Shown one piece after another: positions 1 to 8,335 of a stretch of DNA of 59,124 nt; the stretch's first letter is position 1; every line of letters starts with the position of its first letter. Made by a program: the position numbers and the translations under genes. Origin of the DNA: Prochlorococcus sp. AG-402-K14 (GTDB taxonomy: Bacteria > Cyanobacteriota > Cyanobacteriia > PCC-6307 > Cyanobiaceae); the NCBI GenBank assembly GCA_003216815.1, contig QCIG01000010.1:1-59124 (forward strand), read 5' to 3'. The notes beneath the pieces were generated by a model. That model had not been told where the DNA came from and made no database searches. It was given only the letters and a program-made list of their open reading frames with translations.

Positions 1-22
1 GTTTTGAAAAATAGCACTTCTA

Positions 23-1075
23 ATGCAGACCTATGGAAATCCAGGCGTCACCTACGGGTGGTGGGCTGGTAACTCAGGGGTCACCAACCGCTCAGGCAAA
101 TTTATTGCTGCTCATGCCGCTCATACCGGCTTGATTGCTTTCTGGGCTGGTGCCTTCACGTTATTTGAATTGGCTCGTTTTGACCCATCAGTACCAATGG
201 GTCATCAGCCTTTAATTGCGCTTCCTCATTTAGCCGCTTTAGGTTTAGGTTTTGATGAGACAGGTGCCTTTGTTGGTGGTACTGCAGTCGTTTCAATTGC
301 TGTAGTCCACTTAGTTTTGTCAATGGTTTATGGCGCTGGGGGATTGATGCATTCATTGCTTTTTTCAGGCGATATGCAGGAATCTTCTGTACCTCAGGCA
401 AGGAAATTTAAACTTGAATGGGATAACCCTGACAACCAGACTTTTATCCTTGGACACCATTTGATTTTCTTTGGTGTTGCTTGTATTTGGTTTGTTGAAT
501 GGGCCAGAATTCATGGAATTTATGATCCTGCTGTTGGTGCTATTCGTCAGGTTGAATATGACCTTAACTTGAGTCACATTTGGGACCATCAGTTTGACTT
601 CCTTACTATCGACAGCTTGGAAGATGTTATGGGAGGTCATGCTTTCTTGGCTTTCTTGGAAATTACTGGTGGAGCTTTCCACATCGCTACTAAGCAAGTT
701 GGAGAATATACGAAGTTCAAAGGATCTGGGCTTCTTTCAGCAGAGGCTATCCTTTCATGGTCTTTAGCTGGTATTGGCTGGATGGCAGTAGTGGCAGCAT
801 TTTGGTGCGCTCAAAATACTACTGTTTACCCTGTTGAATGGTTTGGTGAGCCATTGGCGCTTAAGTTTGGTATTTCTCCTTATTGGATAGATACAGTTGA
901 TCTTCCTAACGGAGCTCATACTTCTCGCGCTTGGTTGTCAAACGTACATTATTACTTTGGGTTCTTCTTTATCCAAGGTCATTTATGGCATGCACTCAGG
1001 GCAATGGGATTCGATTTTAAACGAGTAACAAATGCCTTAAGTAATCTAGATACTGCTTCAGTATCATTAAAGTAG
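23..1075 (+). CDS. pcb: Pcb divinyl-chlorophyll a/b-binding antenna protein (CP43/IsiA family)
   Basis: 350 aa, the usual Pcb length and well short of CP43 because the large lumenal loop is absent. The N-terminus (MQTYGNPGVTYGWWAGNSGV) and the closing segment (HYYFGFFFIQGHLWHALRAM) are hallmark Pcb/IsiA sequence. About six hydrophobic segments carry paired His residues (for example HAAHTG near residue 30 and the FILGHHLIFF stretch near residue 145) that in this family ligate chlorophyll. Pcb proteins replace phycobilisomes as the light-harvesting antenna of photosystems I and II in the thylakoid of Prochlorococcus. The gene starts 22 bases into the window, so its promoter is not visible. It is followed by a strong intrinsic terminator, so it is probably monocistronic at its 3' end. 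Which numbered Pcb paralogue it is cannot be decided here. Confidence 0.95.
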   Translation: MQTYGNPGVTYGWWAGNSGVTNRSGKFIAAHAAHTGLIAFWAGAFTLFELARFDPSVPMGHQPLIALPHLAALGLGFDETGAFVGGTAVVSIAVVHLVLSMVYGAGGLMHSLLFSGDMQESSVPQARKFKLEWDNPDNQTFILGHHLIFFGVACIWFVEWARIHGIYDPAVGAIRQVEYDLNLSHIWDHQFDFLTIDSLEDVMGGHAFLAFLEITGGAFHIATKQVGEYTKFKGSGLLSAEAILSWSLAGIGWMAVVAAFWCAQNTTVYPVEWFGEPLALKFGISPYWIDTVDLPNGAHTSRAWLSNVHYYFGFFFIQGHLWHALRAMGFDFKRVTNALSNLDTASVSLK

Positions 1076-1100
1076 TTAAATAACTTTAACTCAATAAAAA

Positions 1101-1130
1101 AAGCCCCATTTAATATGGGGCTTTTTTTTT
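1101..1130 (+). terminator. Rho-independent terminator of pcb
   Basis: A 9-bp perfect stem (AAGCCCCAT / ATGGGGCTT) with a short TTAAT-type loop runs directly into a run of nine T, 25 bases after the pcb stop codon. The GC-rich stem stands out in the AT-rich spacer. It is the clearest intrinsic terminator in the window. Confidence 0.93.
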
Positions 1131-1479
1131 GAGTTTTGATTTGTTTATTGTTTTTATCCATTCTTAAGATAAATTCTAGTTATAAAGTAAATCCAACTAT
1201 TTTAATTCAGAATTTAAAGATCTGCTAATTGATCAAAAAGTGTCTATTAATTTTAATTATAAACCGATTTAATATTAATAATTTGATTGGTTTAATGAAT
1301 TTTATTCTTATGTTTTAAATTTTAGCTAATTAATTGTCAATCTCATTTTGATTAACAATTAATGACAGGTAATGAGTGAATTGAGATATAATACGAATCA
1401 AAATTGCTTTCGATATCGAATATTAATATGGGATATTATTTTTTAAGGCTTTCATTTGTTTTCTTTAGGTAATGAATAG
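1131..1479. other. AT-rich spacer before the symporter gene, with one long hairpin
   Basis: No gene is seen. The only structure is an inverted repeat at 1329-1363: a 9-bp perfect outer arm (ATTAATTGT / ACAATTAAT), one mismatch, then AATC / GATT around a 7-nt loop. It could be a transcript hairpin or an operator for the gene at 1480, but AT-rich DNA makes such repeats fairly easily. Confidence 0.35.
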
Positions 1480-2862
1480 ATGAGTCAATTTTTTTTTGCG
1501 GTCCAATTATATAGAATTAATGCAATTCCAACCTTAATTCTTTCTCTGGGATTGCTTGGAATTATAGGCATTCTTCTAACGCTGGGAAGAAGATTAGATT
1601 CTGCGATGAAGTTAGAGAGATTTGGTATCCCTATCGCTTTACTAGTTGGTGTATTAGGTTTTTTAATTGGTCCTTATGGCGCTTTCTCATTGTTACCAGT
1701 AAGGGTTCTAAATACATGGATGCAATTACCAACTCCTTTGCTTACTTTGGTTTTTGCGACATTGATGCTTGGTAGGCCAATCCCTAAAGTTAGTGGATTA
1801 TGGAAACCTGTAGCCTCTCAGGCTTTATTGGGTCTTTTACTTGGGTTTGGTCAATATGTTGTTGGGGGGATAATTGTGTTGGCATTTTTGCTTCCTTATT
1901 TAGGGGTAGACCCATTAATGGGATGCATTATTGAAGTGGGTTTTGAAGGGGGGCATGGGGCCGCGGCAATTATGGGAGACAGTTTTAGAAGATTAGGCTT
2001 TGCTGAGGGTTTAGATCTAGGTTTTGCTATGGCAACAGTAGGTTTACTTTCTTCTACTTTGTTAGGTAGTGGTCTAGTTGTCATAGGGAGATTTTTTGGA
2101 TGGTTGGTTCCCGCTCAACAAGAGATCACAAATGATTTGATTAATGTTGAGCTGGAATTTAAACCAATTGATCAACTTAAGTCGCTTTTGTTGAATTTTG
2201 CTTTTGCAGGATTAGCTGTGTTGGTTGGTATCTTTTTGCTTTATTTTTTGAGATTATTTTCTATTTATACTGGTGATATCACTAGAGAGGTCATCTTAGC
2301 GTTCCCAGTATTTCCATTAGCTTTAATGGGATCATTCCTTATCAGATTTACATTAGAAAAAACTGGAAATGCTGAATTAGTTTCGTCTCTTTTTCAACGT
2401 GAAATAGGTGTGCTTGCAACAGATTTACTTATAATTACTGCAATGGCGGGGTTGAATTTACCTTTATTAGTTAACTATTGGGTCCCTATTAGCATTTTAG
2501 CCATTGGAGGGTTGATATGGAATCTTGCCGGAATGTTGATTTTCTCTAAATTATTTTTTAGCGAAGAGTGGTTTGAAAGGGCAATTGCAGAATTTGGAAA
2601 TTCAACAGGTGTTGCAGCTAGTGGCCTATTACTTTTGCGTTTAGCTGATCCTCGTAATGCTACCAATACATTACCTGTTTTTTCTATTAAGCAATTATTT
2701 CTTCAACCACTTCTTTCAGGAGGTTTGATTACTGTAATAGCACCCTTATTTATAAATAATTTTGGGCTTAAAGGATGGACAGAATTCTGTGGTTTGATTT
2801 CATTATTTTTATGTGCGGTCGCAATATCTTTACAATCAAAATATACAAAAGCTTCAGTATGA
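1480..2862 (+). CDS. gltS: Sodium/glutamate symporter, GltS family
   Basis: 460 aa, very hydrophobic, with roughly ten to twelve membrane segments in two halves. The GltS hallmark is visible: a glycine-rich stretch EVGFEGGHGAAAIMGDSF near residue 150, matching the GGHGTA-type re-entrant loop, and a second-half counterpart around EFGNSTGVAASGLLLLR. Family members exchange or import glutamate with Na+ across the plasma membrane; the marine cyanobacterial substrate is not established, so glutamate is inferred from family. The ATG at 1480 follows about 400 bp of non-coding DNA, and the gene downstream begins 69 bp after the stop. A run of nine T lies just inside the coding start (SQFFFA), a minor slippage-prone site. 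Confidence 0.85.
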   Translation: MSQFFFAVQLYRINAIPTLILSLGLLGIIGILLTLGRRLDSAMKLERFGIPIALLVGVLGFLIGPYGAFSLLPVRVLNTWMQLPTPLLTLVFATLMLGRPIPKVSGLWKPVASQALLGLLLGFGQYVVGGIIVLAFLLPYLGVDPLMGCIIEVGFEGGHGAAAIMGDSFRRLGFAEGLDLGFAMATVGLLSSTLLGSGLVVIGRFFGWLVPAQQEITNDLINVELEFKPIDQLKSLLLNFAFAGLAVLVGIFLLYFLRLFSIYTGDITREVILAFPVFPLALMGSFLIRFTLEKTGNAELVSSLFQREIGVLATDLLIITAMAGLNLPLLVNYWVPISILAIGGLIWNLAGMLIFSKLFFSEEWFERAIAEFGNSTGVAASGLLLLRLADPRNATNTLPVFSIKQLFLQPLLSGGLITVIAPLFINNFGLKGWTEFCGLISLFLCAVAISLQSKYTKASV

Positions 2863-2931
2863 CAATTAATTTACTAAATAATAGTTATAATTGATGTGAA
2901 TATTAGTTCACTAAATAATTGCTTCCTTTAC

Positions 2932-3189
2932 ATGAACCAACAAATTTACAAAGATATTCCTCCTCAAGAATTAAAAGAAAAATGGTTTAAAAGTCATCTT
3001 TTGGGTAAAGAGGTTGAGTTAAGAGAACTTTATGAGTTACCTCAGGACCAGTTAGATTTAGTAATGGCAGAAACCGCTGAGTTTAGAAGTGATATTGGGA
3101 ATAGAGACAGGAATCTAGGTAAATTTTGTACAGCTGGCTATTTTCTAGAGTTATCAAGAATTATTGATAAAAGAAGGGCTGCAGAATAA
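2932..3189 (+). CDS. Small conserved-looking soluble protein, function unknown
   Basis: 85 aa from the ATG at 2932; an in-frame GTG at 2896 would add 12 residues (NISSLNNCFLY) that look like untranslated leader, so the ATG is preferred. The protein is charged and helical, with a Lys-rich start (QQELKEKWF-like) and a well-formed end (GKFCTAGYFLELSRIIDKRRAAE). I do not recognise a named domain. It follows the symporter gene on the same strand and may share its transcript. Codon use matches neighbours. Confidence 0.65.
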   Translation: MNQQIYKDIPPQELKEKWFKSHLLGKEVELRELYELPQDQLDLVMAETAEFRSDIGNRDRNLGKFCTAGYFLELSRIIDKRRAAE

Positions 3190-3202
3190 TTATTAGTACT
3201 TT

Positions 3203-3886
3203 CTACTTTCCTCTATGGTTTCCAAAAATCACTGGCTCATTTTGTTTGCTCCATGGCTCATTCTTTTTCATAACTATTGGATATTTGTTGTGATTAAGAA
3301 AATAATTTAACCAACTTCTTAGAAATTTAAGTTCATGATTCTGATCGAATTTTTTGGTGTCCGCTATCCTAAATTGTCTTACAAATGGCCAGATAGCCCA
3401 ATCAGCAAGACTTTCTTGAGCATTTACAAGAAACAACGGTTTACTTTTATTTGAAAAATTTTTTAATCTATTATTTAGTGATAATAGAATTTCAATTCCA
3501 GCATCCCTATGTGCTTTTGAGTCTCGACTGTTGAATCTAGAAGCATATTTAAATCGATCTAAATGATATTTAAATGTTTTGTCATTTGTTTCTATAAGAT
3601 TAGAAATTTCTTGCGAGCTCTCATTCTCATTATTACCAAATAATGTATTCATATTTGATCTTTTAATGCTCCATATCATAATTTCTATACTCTCATCAAT
3701 TATCTTATTTGAATTAGTCAGCAAAACAGGTACAGTTGCTTTCTTGGAAATTTCGATTAATTCAACTGGCTTTTTCTTTAGATCGACTTCTCTTAACTCA
3801 ACCACCTGATTTGTATTTAATAAAGCCCATCTCGCGCGGATAGCATAAGGACATCTTCTAAAGCTATATAAAATATTGTTCTTCAT
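3203..3886 (-). CDS. Glutathione S-transferase-like protein
   Basis: 227 aa with a thioredoxin-fold N-terminal half and an all-helical C-terminal half, as in the GST superfamily. The N-terminus (LYSFRRCPYAIRARWALL) carries a CPYA motif with Cys12, as in omega/glutaredoxin-type and many bacterial GSTs, and the 'ATVPVLL' segment near residue 50 gives the cis-Pro of the glutathione site, followed by the 'DESIEIMIW' helix start. It probably acts in the cytosol on glutathione-linked thiol chemistry; the substrate is unknown. It converges on the small gene at 2932-3189, 13 bp away. The start is an ATG at 3886 facing a 180-bp spacer. Confidence 0.85.
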   Translation of the reverse strand: MKNNILYSFRRCPYAIRARWALLNTNQVVELREVDLKKKPVELIEISKKATVPVLLTNSNKIIDESIEIMIWSIKRSNMNTLFGNNENESSQEISNLIETNDKTFKYHLDRFKYASRFNSRDSKAHRDAGIEILLSLNNRLKNFSNKSKPLFLVNAQESLADWAIWPFVRQFRIADTKKFDQNHELKFLRSWLNYFLNHNKYPIVMKKNEPWSKQNEPVIFGNHRGK

Positions 3887-4070
3887 AACTTTCCTGTTAA
3901 TATCATATTGTGAACTATTACTAGATATGACTATTTAATCCTATGAATTTGAGAAAGGACATACTTTATAAGTATATCTTTTCCTATTTTATCTGGAAAT
4001 TATATTTTATTATAAATATATAATCCATTATTTTATATTACTGCAGCTTCATCTCTTAAGAAATCCAATT

Positions 4071-4640
4071 ATGTCAAATTTTGTTTATCTAATGAAAAAT
4101 GACGATTTATATAAACTTGGATATACAAATAACTTGGAAAGTGAGGCTAACAAATTGAAGCCAGGTAAAATAATTTCTTCTTTCAAAACTAATGATCCTA
4201 AATCTTTTCTAGCAAGATTGTTGCGGCTTTATAAGAAAAAAAGAATTCCTGATACCAATTATTTCCGTTTATCTGAATTAGAAGTTGATAGTTGTAAAAA
4301 ACATTTAGAAGGAAAAAGTAATTTACCTAAAAACTTAAATGATGAGTTGAGTATAGGATTAAATGGGTCTTTATTTTTTTCAAGCATAACTTTTATAGTT
4401 TCATTTTCTATTAATAAGATGTTTATATTTAGTTTTTTTCTTGCAATTATACTAGCGTCTATTCCAATGTGGACACTTGCCATCCTTGGTAATTTTGGAG
4501 GCTATGATACTGATGATCTTAGTGTTTTTGCGACAGCTTCTAATAGGTTAAAAGGTCTTTTGATCGCTATTTCTATGACCTCATTTGCCTATGTAATATA
4601 TAGTTTTTCCCACTTTTCAATTGGTTTTTATGCCAAATAA
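4071..4640 (+). CDS. GIY-YIG/Mug113-like domain fused to two membrane helices
   Basis: 189 aa. Residues 4-90 resemble the T5orf172/Mug113 branch of the GIY-YIG superfamily: VYLMKND...LYKLGYTNNLE supplies the two beta strands with the 'Y..' and 'YKLG' signatures, and the segment LLRLYKKKRIPDTNYFRL resembles the 'L(L/H)..f..kR..g.eWF.L' helix. The Arg usually found in the first helix is missing (ESEANKL), and the Glu of the later helix aligns with Ala, so nuclease activity is doubtful. Two strongly hydrophobic segments follow (about residues 100-140 and 155-185), so the domain is predicted to be tethered to a membrane. It stands alone between two spacers. The family assignment is by eye and moderate. 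Confidence 0.6.
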   Translation: MSNFVYLMKNDDLYKLGYTNNLESEANKLKPGKIISSFKTNDPKSFLARLLRLYKKKRIPDTNYFRLSELEVDSCKKHLEGKSNLPKNLNDELSIGLNGSLFFSSITFIVSFSINKMFIFSFFLAIILASIPMWTLAILGNFGGYDTDDLSVFATASNRLKGLLIAISMTSFAYVIYSFSHFSIGFYAK

Positions 4641-4737
4641 AAAAAATTATCTTTCTATACAATAAATACATGATTTCTTGCTTGGGTTTGCAAATACAGC
4701 TATAAAGTTATTAATAAGCTAATGATTTTTGGAGAGT

Positions 4738-4992
4738 ATGAACATTTCCGATTACCTTCAATTTCTAGAGCCAATTCAAGAACAGCTTAATAAGGTCTAC
4801 TCGATTGCTTCTTTAGCTCTAACAGTATTGATTTGTTTATGGCTTTTTAATTTTATAGTAGGTTTAATACAAAGAACATATTCAGTTGGCAAGGCTATAG
4901 GAAGCTTTTATAGGAATTATTTTCACAAATATCTTCGAAAAGTAATCATAGGTCTTCTAAATGTTTTTAAGAAGCCAACTAATGCTATCTAA
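4738..4992 (+). CDS. Small membrane protein of unknown function
   Basis: 84 aa from the ATG at 4738; an in-frame TTG at 4729 would add three residues. One clear membrane helix (SLALTVLICLWLFNFIVGLI, roughly residues 25-45) is followed by a basic, aromatic tail (RNYFHKYLRKVIIGLLNVFKKP), so the tail probably lies on the cytoplasmic face or along the membrane. I recognise no domain. The neighbour upstream, also a membrane protein, ends 97 bp earlier on the same strand, and the downstream SDR gene converges on it at 28 bp. Confidence 0.6.
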   Translation: MNISDYLQFLEPIQEQLNKVYSIASLALTVLICLWLFNFIVGLIQRTYSVGKAIGSFYRNYFHKYLRKVIIGLLNVFKKPTNAI

Positions 4993-5019
4993 AGAAGAAA
5001 AATATTGTTTCTCTTCTCT

Positions 5020-5733
5020 CTAGTTTGTTGTTTCCAATTGACAGTTTAGTGCAACTTCAAAAGGGACTGAACTGTTTGGTAAATCTAGTAGATTTGAACA
5101 AATATTTGCAATGTCATTTGCTTGAGTCATTTCGTTTTTAGGAAATTGATTTATTTGTTTTGCCATGTCTGTATTTACCCAGCCTGGGCAAATTGCTGTA
5201 ACTCTTATTCCTTTATTCCATCCTTCATTTCTCATGGTTTGGCATAAGCTCATTAAAGCGAATTTACTCATTGAATAGCTAGCTAATCTACCTTTTGATC
5301 GTTTTCCACTCATAGATACTAATACAATAATTCGTGCTGAATTAGACAAAGATATATACTCCCATGCATCTTTTGTTAATATCCATGGTCCCATAACATT
5401 TACTTTCCATATCTCTTCAATGTCCTGTATTTCTTCATCATTAAATAATAGTTTTGTTCTTTTCAAAATACCAGCACAATGAATAATAGTATCTATATTC
5501 TTGAATATTTTGACTGTATTTTTTACCCATTTATTTGATGAATCTTTATCAGTTGCATCATATTTATTTACAAGAAAGCTTTTTGGGTTATTCAATTTTG
5601 GATCTAAAGGTGTATTAATTAAATCTTCTTTATTCCTTACTCCCAAGCTTATTGAATGACCTTCTTTAAGTAATTTAATTGCTATTGCCTTTCCTATACC
5701 TCTACTTGCTCCAGTGATAAGGATCTTTCTCAT
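5020..5733 (-). CDS. Short-chain dehydrogenase/reductase (SDR family)
   Basis: 237 aa, a classical SDR: TGASRGIG at residues 7-14 binds the dinucleotide cofactor, HCAGIL near residue 87 replaces the usual NNAG, and the catalytic Ser near 140 with Tyr153 and Lys157 (YSMSK) are present. The 'CPGWVNTDMA' segment is typical of family members close to FabG. The substrate is unknown. It overlaps the 3' end of the lycopene cyclase gene by 4 bp (stop and start interlocked), so the two are almost certainly co-transcribed and translationally coupled. That context suggests an isoprenoid or pigment substrate, but this is inference only. Confidence 0.88.
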   Translation of the reverse strand: MRKILITGASRGIGKAIAIKLLKEGHSISLGVRNKEDLINTPLDPKLNNPKSFLVNKYDATDKDSSNKWVKNTVKIFKNIDTIIHCAGILKRTKLLFNDEEIQDIEEIWKVNVMGPWILTKDAWEYISLSNSARIIVLVSMSGKRSKGRLASYSMSKFALMSLCQTMRNEGWNKGIRVTAICPGWVNTDMAKQINQFPKNEMTQANDIANICSNLLDLPNSSVPFEVALNCQLETTN

Positions 5734-7016
5734 TTATTATTTATTAATAATGCCTTAAATAATAAATTTAATTCTCTACCATGCATATTCATTAACCCTT
5801 GTTTGATATTCCAAGGTGATTTTCTAAACATTTTCCACATTGCAGATATTAATTCTTTAAGGCTTAGTGTATTTGTAAGGAATCCATACCATTGTTTGTT
5901 AGGTAAACTAAAAAACTCTATAAAAAATCCTCTTAGCAACTTCTCTTCGAATCGCATCAATTTTTCTAAACCAAATTTATAAATCGCTTGTTTTCTTCTA
6001 AGTTCAGATGGCCATAAAACCTGCCAACCTTTTTTTGCTAGTGAAGCGGAGGATGCTTTTTTATCTTTCATGGCTAGTGAAAGTGCTTTGGCAACTTTAG
6101 GTGCTCTTCTTAAAAGGCTCCCAACCATGTATCCCGATGCTGGGTGGACCATTCCAGCAGACCCCCCAAAGCCAAGGACAGGTTGTGATAGGTCTGGAAT
6201 AGGCATATTCATTGGTAGAAATGAACCATGTTCTTCATGTTCAAGGCTTTTTATTTCTAGACCTCGAGTTTCCAATCTTTTTTCAAGTCTTCTTTTTAAT
6301 TCATCAAGTGAGACTGGAGGGAAAAGACCTAGGGATGTTTCCTCTAAGAAAAACTTTCCATTTCCCATATCCATAGCGTACAAAAATGTTGGAGCTTCTT
6401 TTCTTTCTTCTGGATCCAAATGATCGCAGCGATAATCCATCAGAACAAATTGTCCTTGATCAACTGGAGGTGCATTAAACTCTCCCACGATCCCATAACA
6501 AGTTTGAACTGCTACTGGCCCTTGATTAGGAGCTTTAATGAAAACAGGTTTATAACCAGTTGCATCAACTACTAATCGAGCATTAAGTTCTTTACCCTTA
6601 GAGGTGGTAACCGTGCTTATTAATTGATTGGTTTGTAAGTTGATTGCAGAACCTTTATGCCATTTGATGTCAGCTTTATTACATTGCTCTAACCAATAAG
6701 CTTGCAATTTATTTTTATCAAAAAGACCATAATCTCTATTGTGTTTCGTAACTTCATTTTTCTTTGAATTTGGATCTTTGTCTCCCTCACCAAAATAACT
6801 AACTGTGTTACCCCACCTATGTTCGAGCAAATGACTTAGTCCAAGCTCATCAACCTCTTCTCCCCAAATACCATATGTGAATGGCCAGGGTTCATTTGGG
6901 GATTGTTCAGATAAGATTTCAACCTTTAAGTTTTCATTTGCTAAGGCTGCTGCTATTGATAATGCACCTGGGCCTGAACCTAGTACTAGAGCATCTTTTA
7001 ATGCACTAGTGTTCAT
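5730..7016 (-). CDS. crtL: Lycopene cyclase, plant CrtL type (probably the epsilon/bifunctional form)
   Basis: 428 aa FAD/NAD(P)-dependent lycopene cyclase. The N-terminus has the Rossmann motif VLGSGPGALSIAAAL (residues about 11-25); the family stretches PWPFTYGIWGEE, 'VDATGYKPVF', 'VLMDYRCDH' and 'FGGSAGMVHPASGYMVG' are all present. The enzyme closes beta and/or epsilon rings on lycopene in the thylakoid membrane, supplying zeaxanthin and alpha-carotene. Prochlorococcus has two such genes, crtL-b and crtL-e. From memory of gene order near pcb I favour crtL-e, whose MED4 product was reported to make both ring types, but the sequence alone does not settle it. It overlaps a 31-aa ORF upstream and an SDR downstream, 4 bp each. 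Confidence 0.9.
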   Translation of the reverse strand: MNTSALKDALVLGSGPGALSIAAALANENLKVEILSEQSPNEPWPFTYGIWGEEVDELGLSHLLEHRWGNTVSYFGEGDKDPNSKKNEVTKHNRDYGLFDKNKLQAYWLEQCNKADIKWHKGSAINLQTNQLISTVTTSKGKELNARLVVDATGYKPVFIKAPNQGPVAVQTCYGIVGEFNAPPVDQGQFVLMDYRCDHLDPEERKEAPTFLYAMDMGNGKFFLEETSLGLFPPVSLDELKRRLEKRLETRGLEIKSLEHEEHGSFLPMNMPIPDLSQPVLGFGGSAGMVHPASGYMVGSLLRRAPKVAKALSLAMKDKKASSASLAKKGWQVLWPSELRRKQAIYKFGLEKLMRFEEKLLRGFFIEFFSLPNKQWYGFLTNTLSLKELISAMWKMFRKSPWNIKQGLMNMHGRELNLLFKALLINNK

Positions 7017-7108
7017 AACTCCCCTTGAGGAACAGTACCATTTACTTGGGGTCGGAAAGAAGGAGATTCACTCTTGATATAAGATTTAGTTACTTGATTG
7101 CCTACCAT
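7013..7108 (-). CDS. Possible 31-aa protein coupled to lycopene cyclase
   Basis: ATG at 7108 opens a 31-codon frame (starting MVGNQVTKSYIK, ending NGTVPQGEL) whose TGA overlaps the crtL ATG in an ATGA junction. The composition is polar with Pro, Ser and Gln, not the Phe/Leu/Ile/Lys noise of random AT-rich frames. A GAGGTG element lies about 15 nt upstream, which is rather far. It may be a real small protein or a leader that couples translation into crtL. No domain is recognised. Confidence 0.4.
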   Translation of the reverse strand: MVGNQVTKSYIKSESPSFRPQVNGTVPQGEL

Positions 7109-7304
7109 AATTACCACTTTAATCACCTCTGCCTATAGAATCAACAATAGCTCGTGAAGGCATTATGAATGGATTGTATTAATGTTTTTTATCAACCTAA
7201 TGAATTAACTCTATCTTTTAATTCATTTGATGATTTTTTTTTTATCGAAAAAATAAAAAATTTAATTTAATTTCAAAATAATTTAATATTGAAAGTATAA
7301 ATTC

Positions 7305-8324
7305 ATGACCCAGGCAATAAATAATTCAAAAAAAGAAAGGTCGATAACAATTTTCATAACAGGTGGTTCTTCTGGTATAGGTTATCAAGCAGTCCTAAAA
7401 TTAATTTCTCTTGGACATAACATCATTTTGCCATGTAAAAATATTTTAAGGGCAAATGAAGTATTGACTAATATTGTTAATCAATTGCCATTTGAGTTAT
7501 CAAAAAAGGGAAGTATTTATACTCCTATAATGGATCTATCTGATTTAAAAAGTATTGATTCACTTTGTTTTGAATTAAAGAAAAAAAGATTGAATATTGA
7601 TATTTTAATCTTGAACGCTGGTCTTCAATATACAGGATCAAAAACGCCTCGAAGATCAACCCAGGGAATTGAATTAACTTTTGCAGTTAATCACTTATCA
7701 CATTTTTATTTAACGCAAAAACTCTTACCTTTTATAAATAATAATAGTTATTCTAAAATAATTATTACCTCTTCAGAAGTTCACAATCCTATGAGTTCAG
7801 GAGGTAAAGTAGGAGCTAAGGCAAGCTTAGGGAACTTATCTGGACTTTCATCTGGTACTGGATTTGATATGATTGATGGAGATAAATTTAATGCAGACAA
7901 GGCATATAAGGATAGTAAACTGTGTAATATCTTGTTTGCGAAAGAGTTAAGTAATCGTTTGAAGAAATTGGGATCATTAATTTCAGTTATAGCTTGGGCT
8001 CCTGGCTTGGTTATCTCGAAGGATAGTCAAGGATTTTTTAGATATAGTAGGAAATACAATCAACTAGGACAAGTATTATTTGCTTTTTTAGCTAGAGACC
8101 TTTTAAGAATAACTACATCAAATGAGAAAGCCGGAATGCTTTTATGTGATTTAGTTTTTTCATGTAAACATAACAGATATGATTTTAATTACTATAGTAA
8201 TAAGATCATATCTCCAGGTAAATTTATTTTTGAAGAAACCCAGATTAGTGAAGAAGCCCAGATAGAGGGTTTATCAAATCAGTTATGGGGGTTATCTAAA
8301 TCCCTAATTAGTAATATAATTTAG
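7305..8324 (+). CDS. SDR-family oxidoreductase resembling light-dependent protochlorophyllide reductase
   Basis: 339 aa. The cofactor motif TGGSSGIG is at residues 19-26, NAG at 104-106, and the catalytic YKDSK at Tyr201-Lys205. The context DKAYKDSKLCNILFAKEL and the phrase TFAVNHLSHFYLTQKLLP are shared by POR and by retinol-dehydrogenase/WWOX-like SDRs. The protein is about the size of POR, but several POR-specific stretches are not evident, so it is better called POR-like than POR. Prochlorococcus genomes carry such POR-related paralogues. It stands divergent from the crtL unit across a 196-bp AT-rich spacer and converges on the MscS gene. The substrate may be a pigment intermediate; this is inference. 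Confidence 0.8.
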   Translation: MTQAINNSKKERSITIFITGGSSGIGYQAVLKLISLGHNIILPCKNILRANEVLTNIVNQLPFELSKKGSIYTPIMDLSDLKSIDSLCFELKKKRLNIDILILNAGLQYTGSKTPRRSTQGIELTFAVNHLSHFYLTQKLLPFINNNSYSKIIITSSEVHNPMSSGGKVGAKASLGNLSGLSSGTGFDMIDGDKFNADKAYKDSKLCNILFAKELSNRLKKLGSLISVIAWAPGLVISKDSQGFFRYSRKYNQLGQVLFAFLARDLLRITTSNEKAGMLLCDLVFSCKHNRYDFNYYSNKIISPGKFIFEETQISEEAQIEGLSNQLWGLSKSLISNII

Positions 8325-8335
8325 ATAAATATTTT

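Noticed and set aside
365-697. A 110-aa minus-strand frame inside pcb
   Set aside because: It lies antisense within an unmistakable Pcb gene, has Ser/Asn-rich shadow composition and no domain.
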